A model generated the notes under the pieces. The model was not told the DNA's origin. It did not search any database and saw only the letters and a list, made by a program, of their open reading frames with translations. A program made the translations under genes and the position numbers. A stretch of 64,000 nt of DNA, from contig JAZSFA010000017.1 of the NCBI GenBank assembly GCA_045531965.1, positions 1-64,000 of the forward strand, written 5' to 3'. Shown piece after piece: positions 16,600 through 25,566 of the stretch. Position 1 is the first letter of the stretch. Every line of letters starts with the position of its first letter. The DNA is from CAMEON01 sp045531965. Lineage in GTDB: Bacteria > Bacillota > Clostridia > Oscillospirales > CAG-272.

Positions 16600-18225
16600 T
16601 CAGCCCCAAGTTTTTCGCAGCACCTGCTGACGATTCTTGAGAAACTTGATCATAAACTCGAAATTGTCCTCGGTCAGATTTGGGTCATAGCTGTACCAGC
16701 GCGCTTGATTGAGGGCAAGGGATGCCCGAATGCTGTCGTGGTATTCCCGCAAATGAGGAATCAGCTCCGCCAGCACGTCCGCATAGTGCTGACTATACCG
16801 CGTTTCCACCTTGTTTCCATATCGACTTTCTATCAAACCGCGGTAGAAAAAATTGGAATACTGTACCATGGTATCAATGTCGTAACACTCATTAGGCTCC
16901 CCTGTCCAAGGGGTGTAGAGGCTGTAATCATAGTCCCAGATAGGTCCAAAGCTGATCTTGCCTCGGTACTCCTCATCTGTGGCATCATGGTAGGTATAGA
17001 AAGACTTCCAAACGTGGTCTTCCTCCCCCATGATCTGATCTATGATCAGATGATCGATGAGGGTATCGGTGTAGATATGCTTTTTGAACCATCCATTATT
17101 TTTTTGGTTAAAGGCATCGGTCATATCCAGGTAATAGTCTTCCAGCTGATTCATAAAACGGTCAAACTGCTTTCGACTCTTAAAATCCTCCCGCTCGGGA
17201 TATTTCAGCTGAAAATAGCGTCCCACAGAAGGAATATAGAAGTATGGCTGATCTTCCTCGGGCGCACGTTCGTTCATACACACCAAAAAGCTGAAATCCA
17301 TCAGATCCTTCATATCGGAAGTGATCTCCTGCTCAATCCCCAACCGTTCTTCCTCTACCTGCTCGCAAAGAGAGTACAACCCCATATAGACGCCGTCAAG
17401 ATACAGATTGACGTGATGAATGGTTGGCGTAAAGGACAGTTGATCTGACGCATGACCTAAATACATGGCGGCATAATTATGGAGGCAAGAGGGATCCAGA
17501 TATTCCGCCAACAGAACCCAGCTTTTGGCTTTTTCAAGTCCAAACAGGGACTGTTTCTGATCGAACTTGATGCGGTACGGTTTTTTGGGTTGTTCAGCGG
17601 TTGAATTACCGCGCAAACGTATTCCCCCGGGCACGTTTATCATCACGCCCTCGGTATTTTCCAAAGAAAAAGCCATGTCCACATAGTCCGCCTTGGAATC
17701 AATCTCTCTTCCGTTGACCGAAATATTCACGATGGGCAATTCTAAAGTCGCATAAGACATGCGAAGGATCACCTTGGTTTCGGATTGAAGAATGGACAAG
17801 GGGATCAGATCTCCCCCGTACAAGATACCGTCGTAGGAAAAGCCTTCGCAGACGTATCCGAGGGAAGGAATCACCTTCACGTGGGTCTTGCCTTTGCTAA
17901 GGTCCAAAGTCAGATCCGTGATCTCCACGGTGATTTCTCCAATGGCGGTCACCTTGATCTCGGTAGAATGGATCTTCTCTTCGGGCACAGGTTCGATCGT
18001 TTCAAAATGCTCGGTGACGACTTCGGTTTCTGTCTCAGCAAAGGTCTCCTCAGGAGCAGACTCCGGTTCTTCGGGCTGTTTTTCCGTTGTGCCTACCGTC
18101 ATCCAAGTATCATCCGTAGTGACGCCTTCCGTTTCATCCGATACAGGCGGCATGGGATTACAGGCGCCCAAAATGATGATGAACATGATCATCAGCAACC
18201 CCAAAATATATCTTTTGCTTTTCAT
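16600..18225 (-). CDS. CotH kinase family lipoprotein
   Basis: 541-residue lipoprotein (lipobox IILGAC, Cys about 22) with an acidic Thr/Glu/Pro linker to about residue 85, a small beta-rich domain, and a CotH-type protein-kinase domain at about 170-530. Visible kinase features are RLRGNST with KPYRIKF (nucleotide-binding Lys region), LYLDGVYMGLYSLCEQVE, and GPIWDYDYSLY, whose Asp residues correspond to the metal-binding acidic motif. CotH of Bacillus phosphorylates spore-coat proteins; here the lipid anchor suggests an extracytoplasmic or forespore-surface role, which is inference. Confidence 0.88.
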   Translation of the reverse strand: MKSKRYILGLLMIMFIIILGACNPMPPVSDETEGVTTDDTWMTVGTTEKQPEEPESAPEETFAETETEVVTEHFETIEPVPEEKIHSTEIKVTAIGEITVEITDLTLDLSKGKTHVKVIPSLGYVCEGFSYDGILYGGDLIPLSILQSETKVILRMSYATLELPIVNISVNGREIDSKADYVDMAFSLENTEGVMINVPGGIRLRGNSTAEQPKKPYRIKFDQKQSLFGLEKAKSWVLLAEYLDPSCLHNYAAMYLGHASDQLSFTPTIHHVNLYLDGVYMGLYSLCEQVEEERLGIEQEITSDMKDLMDFSFLVCMNERAPEEDQPYFYIPSVGRYFQLKYPEREDFKSRKQFDRFMNQLEDYYLDMTDAFNQKNNGWFKKHIYTDTLIDHLIIDQIMGEEDHVWKSFYTYHDATDEEYRGKISFGPIWDYDYSLYTPWTGEPNECYDIDTMVQYSNFFYRGLIESRYGNKVETRYSQHYADVLAELIPHLREYHDSIRASLALNQARWYSYDPNLTEDNFEFMIKFLKNRQQVLRKTWG

Positions 18226-18254
18226 GATAAGCTCACTTTCCGTATGTTACCACC

Positions 18255-18283
18255 ATTATATCATGCTTTTGCCATGTTGTCAA
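18255..18283 (-). promoter_or_regulatory. Sigma-A promoter of the CotH-like gene
   Basis: TTGACA, 17 bases, TATAAT on the minus strand with TGA before the -10. The -35 ends three bases from the copA terminator hairpin. Confidence 0.88.
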
Positions 18284-18285
18284 TA

Positions 18286-18316
18286 AAAAGAGGAGAGGCA
18301 CAGCCTCTCCTCTTTT
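18286..18316 (-). terminator. copA terminator
   Basis: GAGGAGAGGC, 3-base loop, GCCTCTCCTC flanked by A and T runs. On the minus strand it starts right after the copA stop and ends in TTTTTA. Confidence 0.88.
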
Positions 18317-18320
18317 GGAT

Positions 18321-18530
18321 TTATTGAATGTCCAAAACCGTATAACCGTCGGCTTCCACAGCCGCCTTCAAAGCGTCATTGTCCACAGGAGCTGAAAGCG
18401 TCACTTCAGCGGTATCTGTGGTGTGATCAGCGATAGCGGACACCACGCCTGCCACAGACTCCAGCGCTTTTTTGACGTGGGCTTCACAGCGGGGACACAT
18501 CATCCCTTCGATCTTCAAAGTTTTTTTCAT
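18321..18530 (-). CDS. copZ: Possible internal CopZ copper chaperone start within copA
   Basis: The in-frame ATG at 18530 is preceded by GAGGA with a seven-base gap, a good ribosome-binding site. Translation from it would give a free 69-residue protein starting MKKTLKIEG with the MMCPRC copper site, exactly the size of a standalone CopZ. Free CopZ delivers copper to CopA and CsoR. Whether both the fusion and the free form are made cannot be seen from sequence; the entry marks a nested start, not a separate gene. Confidence 0.5.
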   Translation of the reverse strand: MKKTLKIEGMMCPRCEAHVKKALESVAGVVSAIADHTTDTAEVTLSAPVDNDALKAAVEADGYTVLDIQ

Positions 18531-20888
18531 AGGCTTTTCCTCACTTTCATGAATTATTTGATCATTATTGGATATGAATGCAGTCAGAAGATGACTGTTT
18601 AACTTTTTCTTGCGTCTGTACGACTTGGGGTGGCGAATACGGGCAAAGTTTAGTCGAAGTGCGTTGGTCACCACGCAAAAACTGGAGAGACTCATAGCAG
18701 CCGCGCCAAACATGGGTTGCAGTTCCCATCCGAACAAAGGAATCCAGACCCCTGCCGCCAGAGGAATGCCGATCAGATTATAAATAAAAGCCCAAAACAG
18801 GTTTTCGTGGATATTTCTTAACGACGCACGGCTGAGACGGATGGCGGCAGTCACATCGGACAGGCGGCTGTTGATCAATACCACATCGGCGGCATCTACA
18901 GCCACGTCCGCACCGGCGCCGATCGCCATCCCCACGTTGGCTCTTGTCAAAGCAGGTGCGTCATTGATGCCATCACCCACCATAACCACCTTGCCATGGG
19001 CTTGTAACTGACGGATTACCGCTTCTTTTCCGTCGGGAAGCACATCGGCTACCACCTCATCAACGCCTGCCTGTACCCCGATGGCTTTGGCTGTGGCTTG
19101 ATTATCACCGGTCAGCATGACCACGTGCAATCCCATATCCTTCATTTCTTGAATAGCAACACTGCTGTCTTCTTTAATGACGTCAGCCACAGCGATGCAG
19201 CCGAGATATTCCTGATCTACAGCGAAAAATAAAGGCGTTTTTCCTTCCTGTGCCAAAGTTGCGGCAACCTCTGCTACAGGCTTTGGAATATTGGTATGCG
19301 TGCGAATGAACACGGCATTACCGCCATAGATCATTCGTCCGTCAATGCTGCCTTGCAGACCTTTTCCCGGAACAGCTGAAAATTCGGTAACAGGTAAACG
19401 TTCTATTCCCGCCGCCGTTCCCCACGCGGATATCGCCAGCGACAACGGATGCTCACTCATGGATTCCAAAGAAAAGACCAGTCGCATCATCTCTTCCTCG
19501 CCGTCCTTCTTTGCCGGCAAAATATCTGTCACATGCGGCTTTCCTTCGGTAATCGTGCCTGTTTTGTCCAGCACAACGATCTCCGCCCGTCCCGTTTCTT
19601 CCAAAGAGACTGCCGTTTTAAACAGAATCCCGTTTTTAGCACCGACACCGCTACCCACCATGATCGCCACGGGGGTGGCAAGTCCCAAGGCACAAGGACA
19701 GCTGATAACCAGCACCGAAATGGCTCGTGTTAACGCATATCCTGCCGTTTCCCCGACTATCATCCATATAGCAAGTGTCACCAAAGCGATGCACAGAACC
19801 ACGGGAACAAACATTCCTGACACTTTATCAGCCACCTTGGCAATCGGCGCCTTGGTAGCGGCTGCGTCACTAACCATGCGAATAATCTGAGACAGCGTCG
19901 TATCCTCGCCAACGCGGGTAGCTTCGCAGACAAGGTGCCCCGATTGGTTGATGGTAGCGGCTGAAACACTATCGCCGGCGGTCTTATCCACAGGAATACT
20001 TTCCCCGGTAAGCGCTGACTCATTAACAGCACTTTCTCCCTCGATAATGACACCGTCTACAGGAATACGGTCTCCGGGACGAACCACAAAAATATCACCT
20101 TTTTTCACTTCTTCCACAGGGACAGCTACCTCATTGCCATCACGGATCAATGTGGCAGTCTTGGGTGACAGATCCATCAGACTTTTCAAGGCATTGGTCG
20201 TCTTTCCTTTGGCACGGGCTTCCAACAGTTTACCCACAGTGATGAGGGTCAGAATCATGGCAGCGGATTCAAAGTACAGTTTATGATGGAGTGCTGCCTC
20301 AGCTGCATGAGGAAATCCGTTAGCAACATCCCAGCACATCTGAAACAGCACGGCTGTGCTGTACGCAAAGGAAGCCCCCGACCCCAAGGCGACCAATGTA
20401 TCCATGTTTGGGGACAAATGCAGGACGCCCTTTGCACCGTTGATAAAGAATTTCTGATTGATCACCATCACGATCCCTGCCAGAAGCATTTGCAAAAGCC
20501 CTATAGCTATGGGATTGCTCTCAAAAAAGGCGGGCAACGGCCACCCCCACATCACTACGCCCATAGATACATACATCAGCGGCAACAAAAAACACAGAGA
20601 CCAGATCAGTCTCTTGAGCAGCATAGGAGATTCCTTATCGGCAAGTGCGTTGATTGTATCCTTTTCAGCAGAGACTTGGGACGAACTTTGTCCTTTCAGA
20701 GCGGCACCGTATCCTGCTTTTTCCACAGCAGAAATCACCGCTTCGGGAGATACGTCGCCTTCCACACCCATGGAATTGGTCAACAAGCTGACTGAGCAAG
20801 AAGTGACCCCTTCAAGACTGCTCCCAGCCTTTTCCACACGGGTCTGGCAAGCGGCGCAGGACATCCCCGTGACGTTGTATTGTTTCAT
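18321..20888 (-). CDS. copA: Copper-exporting P1B-type ATPase with fused C-terminal CopZ domain
   Basis: Membrane ATPase of 855 residues that pumps Cu(I) out of the cell. The N-terminal metal-binding domain has GMSCAAC (Cys11, Cys14). The membrane metal site is CPC (397-399), the phosphorylated Asp is 441 in DKTGT, and SEHPLSLA and GDGINDAPAL complete the ATPase. A normal CopA would end near residue 755. Here the frame runs on through a basic linker into a complete CopZ-like domain at 787-855 with MMCPRC (Cys798, Cys801). GAGAGG precedes the start. The gene follows csoR by 13 bases under a copper-responsive promoter. Confidence 0.95.
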   Translation of the reverse strand: MKQYNVTGMSCAACQTRVEKAGSSLEGVTSCSVSLLTNSMGVEGDVSPEAVISAVEKAGYGAALKGQSSSQVSAEKDTINALADKESPMLLKRLIWSLCFLLPLMYVSMGVVMWGWPLPAFFESNPIAIGLLQMLLAGIVMVINQKFFINGAKGVLHLSPNMDTLVALGSGASFAYSTAVLFQMCWDVANGFPHAAEAALHHKLYFESAAMILTLITVGKLLEARAKGKTTNALKSLMDLSPKTATLIRDGNEVAVPVEEVKKGDIFVVRPGDRIPVDGVIIEGESAVNESALTGESIPVDKTAGDSVSAATINQSGHLVCEATRVGEDTTLSQIIRMVSDAAATKAPIAKVADKVSGMFVPVVLCIALVTLAIWMIVGETAGYALTRAISVLVISCPCALGLATPVAIMVGSGVGAKNGILFKTAVSLEETGRAEIVVLDKTGTITEGKPHVTDILPAKKDGEEEMMRLVFSLESMSEHPLSLAISAWGTAAGIERLPVTEFSAVPGKGLQGSIDGRMIYGGNAVFIRTHTNIPKPVAEVAATLAQEGKTPLFFAVDQEYLGCIAVADVIKEDSSVAIQEMKDMGLHVVMLTGDNQATAKAIGVQAGVDEVVADVLPDGKEAVIRQLQAHGKVVMVGDGINDAPALTRANVGMAIGAGADVAVDAADVVLINSRLSDVTAAIRLSRASLRNIHENLFWAFIYNLIGIPLAAGVWIPLFGWELQPMFGAAAMSLSSFCVVTNALRLNFARIRHPKSYRRKKKLNSHLLTAFISNNDQIIHESEEKPMKKTLKIEGMMCPRCEAHVKKALESVAGVVSAIADHTTDTAEVTLSAPVDNDALKAAVEADGYTVLDIQ

Positions 20889-20901
20889 AGTATATACCTC
20901 T

Positions 20902-21222
20902 CTATTTCATCAATCTTTGCAAGACCTCTACCAACTCCTCAGCCGTTTCGGTTTTGCCGTTTTTCAAATCTTCCGTGACGCAAGTACGGATGTGATTTCC
21001 CATCAGCTCTTTATTGAAAGCATTCAACGCGGCGGTGATAGCTGCCACCTGAGTGATGATATCTACGCAATAAGCATTCCTTTCAACCATGCCCTTAACG
21101 CCACGTACCTGGCCTTCAATGCGGTTCAAGCGATTGATCAGAGACTTATACTCCTCCTCGCCCCTTTCTTTGGTTCGGCAGCAGGGACAAATATCTTTTT
21201 CGTGATTGTTTTTTTCGTCCAT
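20902..21222 (-). CDS. csoR: Copper-sensing repressor CsoR
   Basis: 106-residue repressor of the CsoR/RcnR family that leaves DNA when it binds Cu(I). The copper ligands are Cys52 (AYCVDI), His77 and Cys81 (GNHIRTC), the C-H-C set of true CsoR proteins, and RLNRIEGQVRG is the family signature. An extra N-terminal CPCC (12-15) is present. It is the first gene of the csoR-copA operon, and its promoter carries a matching operator, which implies autoregulation. Confidence 0.95.
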   Translation of the reverse strand: MDEKNNHEKDICPCCRTKERGEEEYKSLINRLNRIEGQVRGVKGMVERNAYCVDIITQVAAITAALNAFNKELMGNHIRTCVTEDLKNGKTETAEELVEVLQRLMK

Positions 21223-21252
21223 ATGATACCTCTCTCAAAATTACTTGTCTAT

Positions 21253-21281
21253 ATTATATACCCCCACGGGGTATATGTCAA
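21253..21281 (-). promoter_or_regulatory. csoR-copA promoter
   Basis: TTGACA, 17 bases, TATAAT on the minus strand, both hexamers perfect. The spacer is filled by the CsoR-type operator, so a bound repressor would block RNA polymerase directly. Confidence 0.92.
21256..21276. promoter_or_regulatory. CsoR operator
   Basis: A perfect 9-bp inverted repeat, ATATACCCC and GGGGTATAT, around a 3-base centre. This is the C-tract/G-tract palindrome known for CsoR operators, placed between the -35 and -10 elements. Confidence 0.9.
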
Positions 21282-21393
21282 GAGATAATGATTGCCTTTT
21301 TTGAACAAATGATTCTTTTTTCTCTGTTTCATCCAAAAACGCAGCCATTTTGTTGGTAAAAGAGCCAAAAATCTTAAACAGAGCAACTTAAGA

Positions 21394-21422
21394 TTGACAC
21401 TTCTGAAAATTTTTGATATAAT
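21394..21422 (+). promoter_or_regulatory. Consensus sigma-A promoter of the 21493 gene
   Basis: TTGACA, 17 bases, TATAAT with TGA before the -10. About 70 bases of leader separate it from the start codon. Confidence 0.9.
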
Positions 21423-21492
21423 AATTTTAGTATTTCTCCTCCATAAGCGAGGAGACTTGCGATTGCATCAATTTCACTGAGAGGAGAAACAA

Positions 21493-23130
21493 ATGAAAAA
21501 ATTGATCGCATTGGTAGCCGTTGTGGCTATGATTCTGACCATGTTCACCCTGCCCACGTCTGCGGCTGTGGAGGGCATGATCAACGAGGGCGGACACTGG
21601 GTTGTCAACTCGCCTAAGCACGAAGAGATTATCGCCGGCAAAGCCGGTGAGGAAACCACCGCTTGGGAAGTTCCGTGGCTGAAAATTTCCCCCACTTTGG
21701 ACGGTAAGATCGGTAAGGGTGAGTATCTGCCCTTTGAACTGTACGAGGACTATATGGCTTACATGGCTATTGCCACCGGCAACACCGAAGAGGACTTCGC
21801 AGAGTTCTATGAGCTGACCAGATATGGCTTCTTTGATGCTTACTGGGGCTGGGACGGCGTATACATGTATATTGCTTTTGAGGTTGACACCGTTAACGGA
21901 CATACCTGTACGCCCGAGGTTGAGGGTAGTACCTCTTACCTGTACGCATACAATATGCTTCAGGTTGGTATTGCTCCCGTAGACAGTACCGAGCGCGGTC
22001 AGGGTAACTCTTACGTTGAGCTGGGCTACGGTGTTCACAGCGAAACCGGCGAGTCTTTGGCACACTCCTGGATGGGTCCCTACAGACCTGAAAGCAACGA
22101 GGACTTTGTGGGTACTTATGATAAGGAAAATCAGAAGGTTGTCTATGAAGTTCGTATCCATCTCCAAACCGCTCTGGGTCTGAAGGATACCGTCGTTGAA
22201 AACGGCGATCAGATCAACTACGCATGGCTTCTGTCGGTCAACGGTGAGGAAACCTCGGTTGATAACTATTGGCAGGTCGGTTTCTGCCACGGTATTGGCG
22301 GTCAGTATTCCAACAAAAAGACGCAGTATTTCGCTCGCATTACCTTCACAGGTAAGCCCGACGACGTAGAGATCAAGCCCGAAGAGATTCCCGGCGTCAG
22401 CGAAGAAGATTTGAAATACGGTCTTGCTGAGTTTGTCAATATGGCAGAAGACAAGGTTGTTGACGGTTTCATTACCGAAAATTGCTATATCGAGAAGATG
22501 ACCGAGGGTGAGGAAAAATTCATTCGCGTGATTGCGTCCGGTGATGAAGCCTACCTTTTCAGCAAAGAGTATCCCCGCTCTCTGCGTGCTGACCTTGGTC
22601 CCTATGCTGTCGTCAAGTATCGTACCACTTCTGAAAAGGGAGCGGAGCTGGGTCACATCTACCGTAGCGCCCGCGTCCCCGAGTATGATATTGAAAACGT
22701 CTACACAGAAACCCTGGACACAGACGGTGAATGGCGCTATGCGATTTACGATATGACCTGGGAAGACAACTGGATGGACTGGATTGCCAATATCGGTTTT
22801 GTTCCTTTCGCAGGTGAAAGCGATATTGCAGGCGAGTCCATTGACATCGCTTGGGTCAAGTATTACTTGGAAGATCCTTGGGATCTGTACAAGGCTATGG
22901 AGCCTACTGATGAGGCAACCGAAGCCCCCACCGAAGAACCCACCGAGGCGCCCACCGAAGCACCTACCGATGCACCTGCGGAAACCAATGCTGCCACCGA
23001 GGCTCCCGTAGAATCCGATAACGCTACCACAGATCCTGTTGAAGAGAGCGGTTGCGCTTCCGTCATCGGATCCGCCGCTGTACTGATGGCTGCCGCTGCT
23101 GCCGCTGTCATTCTCAAGAAGAAAAATTGA
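21493..23130 (+). CDS. Secreted CBM9-like protein with C-terminal GCxSV anchor
   Basis: 545-residue paralogue of the protein at 188-1885 with the same architecture: Sec signal peptide (about residues 1-23, TSAA), CBM9-like beta-sandwich (YWGWDGVYMYIAFE), the shared beta-sandwich (YAVVKYRTTS, DGEWRYAIYDMT), a Thr/Glu/Pro/Ala linker, then GCASV (Cys about 521), an alanine-rich helix and KKKN. GAGGAG precedes the ATG. It is monocistronic with a consensus promoter and strong terminator, which suggests high expression. Binding of a polysaccharide is inferred only. Confidence 0.82.
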   Translation: MKKLIALVAVVAMILTMFTLPTSAAVEGMINEGGHWVVNSPKHEEIIAGKAGEETTAWEVPWLKISPTLDGKIGKGEYLPFELYEDYMAYMAIATGNTEEDFAEFYELTRYGFFDAYWGWDGVYMYIAFEVDTVNGHTCTPEVEGSTSYLYAYNMLQVGIAPVDSTERGQGNSYVELGYGVHSETGESLAHSWMGPYRPESNEDFVGTYDKENQKVVYEVRIHLQTALGLKDTVVENGDQINYAWLLSVNGEETSVDNYWQVGFCHGIGGQYSNKKTQYFARITFTGKPDDVEIKPEEIPGVSEEDLKYGLAEFVNMAEDKVVDGFITENCYIEKMTEGEEKFIRVIASGDEAYLFSKEYPRSLRADLGPYAVVKYRTTSEKGAELGHIYRSARVPEYDIENVYTETLDTDGEWRYAIYDMTWEDNWMDWIANIGFVPFAGESDIAGESIDIAWVKYYLEDPWDLYKAMEPTDEATEAPTEEPTEAPTEAPTDAPAETNAATEAPVESDNATTDPVEESGCASVIGSAAVLMAAAAAAVILKKKN

Positions 23131-23147
23131 TTTTTCTTCGTCTATCC

Positions 23148-23176
23148 GAACCCCCTCGCTGAGGGGGTTCTTTTTT
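23148..23176 (+). terminator. Terminator of the 21493 gene
   Basis: GAACCCCCTC, 3-base loop, GAGGGGGTTC, then TTTTTT: a textbook intrinsic terminator. Confidence 0.95.
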
Positions 23177-23207
23177 GTCCTTTGAATTTGATTTTTTGTA
23201 AAAACCC

Positions 23208-23236
23208 TTGCACAATCTGCCGTCATATGATAAAAT
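23208..23236 (+). promoter_or_regulatory. Sigma-A promoter of yqeG
   Basis: TTGCAC, 17 bases, TAAAAT with TGA before the -10, 35 bases from the GTG start. Confidence 0.75.
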
Positions 23237-23271
23237 AATGTGAGAAGAAAAACAAGGAGCTGTACGCCACC

Positions 23272-23781
23272 GTGAAAAATATGATGATGCCCCACTATAT
23301 GTTCAGAACCTACGACGAGATCACACCCGAATTTCTCACGTCCCTCGGTGTCAAGGCGGTACTGTCCGACGTAGACAACACCTTGGCTCCCTATGAACAG
23401 CCCGAGCCGGACGAAAAGCTCTCGGCTTGGATCAAGTCTCTCTCCGACGCGGGGATCACCATCGCCTTTATCTCCAACAATGATCAGGAGCGCATTGAGC
23501 TTTTCAACCGCACCTTGGGCGTGCCCGCCTATTGGAAGAGCGGAAAGCCCTTCAAAAAGTCTCTGCTCCGCGCCATGCGTGATCTCGGCACCGACAAAAC
23601 CAACACGGTGATGCTGGGCGATCAGCTTCTCACCGACGCATGGGCAGGTAACGCCGCAAGGCTGAAGGTCATCATCGTGCCCCCCATCAAAGACAAGCTG
23701 AATCTGTTCTTCCGCTTCAAGCGTTGGCTGGAAAAGGGGACGGTCAGAAGATTCAAGAAAAAGCATGGGATCGATTGGTGA
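23272..23781 (+). CDS. YqeG family HAD-type phosphatase
   Basis: 169-residue cytoplasmic HAD hydrolase of the IIIA type. The nucleophile motif is SDVDNTLAP (Asp33 and Asp35), motif II is SNND, the Lys is in KSGKPFKKS, and the metal-binding motif is GDQLLTD. Length and the C-terminal basic tail fit the YqeG family of Bacillota. I accept the GTG at 23272, with AAGGAG 12 bases upstream; the next ATG at 23281 is an alternative. The family's substrate is not established for this organism (related proteins act on phosphatidylglycerophosphate). Confidence 0.88.
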   Translation: MKNMMMPHYMFRTYDEITPEFLTSLGVKAVLSDVDNTLAPYEQPEPDEKLSAWIKSLSDAGITIAFISNNDQERIELFNRTLGVPAYWKSGKPFKKSLLRAMRDLGTDKTNTVMLGDQLLTDAWAGNAARLKVIIVPPIKDKLNLFFRFKRWLEKGTVRRFKKKHGIDW

Positions 23782-23873
23782 GGCCATTCAAAATATGATT
23801 TTGAACCGACGATCCTTACGAATGGAGCGTCGGTTCCGTTTACTTTTGTGCTATTTTTATTGCCGCACGTGCT

Positions 23874-23902
23874 TTGACAAGCCCGTTGGGGTATGCTATA
23901 AT
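23874..23902 (+). promoter_or_regulatory. Consensus sigma-A promoter of the AraC-type gene
   Basis: TTGACA, 17 bases, TATAAT with TGC before the -10, 38 bases upstream of the start codon. Confidence 0.9.
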
Positions 23903-23940
23903 GAAACCACGAGAAAACAAATCACAGAAAGGAATCCGTC

Positions 23941-24786
23941 ATGCAATACTCCCCCGACCTGATCCGCATTTCGACCGAGCTTTCGGTGGATCCGCAAATG
24001 TTCTCCCTGTATCTGATCCATGCCGACGCCTTTTCCTGTGAATTGTCCGGCGTCAAATGCTACCTCAACGGATACACGCTGTTGTGTCTCAACACCACCG
24101 ACACCGTCACGGTGCATAGCGGCGGTGGCGATATCTTGGGATTTTGCTTCCGTCCCGATTTTTACAACATCGGGCTCAGCCATACTGTGATTGAGAGTGA
24201 CCGCTATCCCGACCTCCGCGCCCGATACAGCTATCCCGATTTTCACTTGTTTTTGGCGCGTGATGACAAATATTGCGGCATCCTTCCCCTGACCGCCGAT
24301 ACATACCGTTCCCTGCTGGTTCATTTTCGCGCCACGGAGCAGTTTATTTACGCTCACGGCACAGACCCCATGTGGTCTTGCCATGCCCGTTCCCGCCTCA
24401 TTTCTGTGATGTGCTTGGCCGAAAGCGCCTACCAAGGGGAGCAGGAAGGGGATGCCGACGCGGTGATCCGCTACATCCGAGAGCACGTGGAGCGCCCCAT
24501 GTCGGTGGAATCCCTCTGTCGGATGTTCAAAACCAACCGCACTACCCTGACCAAAACCGTCAAGGCCGCCACGGGGCTGTCTCCCATGCAATTCGTTTTA
24601 GAGGAACGCCTCAACCAAAGCCGCCCCGATCTTTTGTTCACCGCCCTCCCCATTGGCTTTATCGCCATGAAATACGGCTTTGCCAACGCCAACTACTACA
24701 TCCGCGCCTTCAAGCAGCGGTTTGGGAAATCTCCCCTGCAATATCGCAACGAGCAGATCGAAAAGTGGCGTGCCAATAAAGAATGA
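23941..24786 (+). CDS. AraC family transcriptional regulator
   Basis: 281-residue DNA-binding regulator. The C-terminal third (about residues 178-278) is the double helix-turn-helix of AraC proteins: MSVESLCRMFKTNRTTLTK, then FIAMKYGFANANYYIRAFKQRFGKSP in two pieces of the signature. The N-terminal 170 residues should hold the ligand-binding cupin-like domain (LCLNTTDTVTVHSGGG). AGAAAGGA precedes the ATG. The next gene overlaps its end region, so it may regulate the membrane proteins downstream or a carbohydrate locus nearby; the target is unknown. Confidence 0.9.
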   Translation: MQYSPDLIRISTELSVDPQMFSLYLIHADAFSCELSGVKCYLNGYTLLCLNTTDTVTVHSGGGDILGFCFRPDFYNIGLSHTVIESDRYPDLRARYSYPDFHLFLARDDKYCGILPLTADTYRSLLVHFRATEQFIYAHGTDPMWSCHARSRLISVMCLAESAYQGEQEGDADAVIRYIREHVERPMSVESLCRMFKTNRTTLTKTVKAATGLSPMQFVLEERLNQSRPDLLFTALPIGFIAMKYGFANANYYIRAFKQRFGKSPLQYRNEQIEKWRANKE

Positions 24787-24797
24787 AAGGAATTCCC

Positions 24798-25433
24798 ATG
24801 AACGACCGTTACAGTTCTCCCCCGACCCAAACCTACCGTCCCGAAAAACCCAACTATGTAAAAACCGGAGTCAAGGCCTTTTTCTTCATGATGGTCTACC
24901 ACGCGGTGACCCGCTTGCTTTACGCCGTGATCATGAGCCCCCTGCAAAACCAGATGGTGGGAGACGAACACGAGCCGCAGTATCGCTTCGTCATGTTCGC
25001 CTTTTCCCTCCTGACCTTGGCGATCTTCGCCCTGATCATGACCGTCATTTACTTTAAAAACGGAGACCGCAAGCGCGCCTATCTCGCCGCTACCTCGGCA
25101 GAGCTGCGCGGCGCGGATAACGTGGCGGAGGGGGTATGCCGCTACCGCAGGATCGCTTTGATGGAAGCCATCGTATCCACGGCCATCACCGCCGTTTTGT
25201 GGTTGATCCCCGCGTGCTTCTACACCGTCGCCATGAACCTGTCGGGGCAAGGCTACGGCTACGCAGAGGCTTGGGGTATCGAAGCCTTCTTTGTAGGGAT
25301 CGTCGGTCTTTTCCAGCCCTTTCAAAACGCTTGGGTGGGTTGGCTTTTGGGGCTGTCATTTTTCTTCTGTGTTCACTATTTCGGACGGCTCTACTCCCAT
25401 AAGAATTGGGAGAAGAATCGTATTCGGCGGTGA
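24798..25433 (+). CDS. Membrane protein, four predicted helices
   Basis: 211-residue protein of unknown function. The ATG at 24798 follows AAAGGA at 24786-24791; an in-frame ATG at 24783 lacks one. After a hydrophilic Pro/Tyr-rich N terminus come hydrophobic segments near residues 30-52, 72-95, 120-148 and 160-200 (for example AIFALIMTVIYF and GLSFFFCVHYF). The segment between helices 2 and 3 (AYLAATSAELRGADNVAEG) is probably cytoplasmic. It begins 11 bases after the AraC gene and is likely co-transcribed. Confidence 0.7.
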   Translation: MNDRYSSPPTQTYRPEKPNYVKTGVKAFFFMMVYHAVTRLLYAVIMSPLQNQMVGDEHEPQYRFVMFAFSLLTLAIFALIMTVIYFKNGDRKRAYLAATSAELRGADNVAEGVCRYRRIALMEAIVSTAITAVLWLIPACFYTVAMNLSGQGYGYAEAWGIEAFFVGIVGLFQPFQNAWVGWLLGLSFFFCVHYFGRLYSHKNWEKNRIRR

Positions 25434-25490
25434 ACGGATGGTTGCTCAATTTCTCGTTGAGATTCGCTGTCAAAAGTGTCAAAAGGGTTA

Positions 25491-25519
25491 TTGATATTTA
25501 CACGGGTTTGTGGTATAAT
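25491..25519 (+). promoter_or_regulatory. Sigma-A promoter of the 25567 gene
   Basis: TTGATA, 17 bases, TATAAT with TGG before the -10, 47 bases from the start codon. Confidence 0.85.
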
Positions 25520-25566
25520 TCAATCAATGATATGTTTTTCCTACATACCAAGAAAGGAGAACGAAT

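Noticed and set aside
18530..18630. Frameshift or sequencing error joining copA and copZ
   Set aside because: The frame stays open through a plausible basic linker without any shift, and both parts are intact; a fused gene is the simpler reading, though a lost stop codon cannot be excluded.
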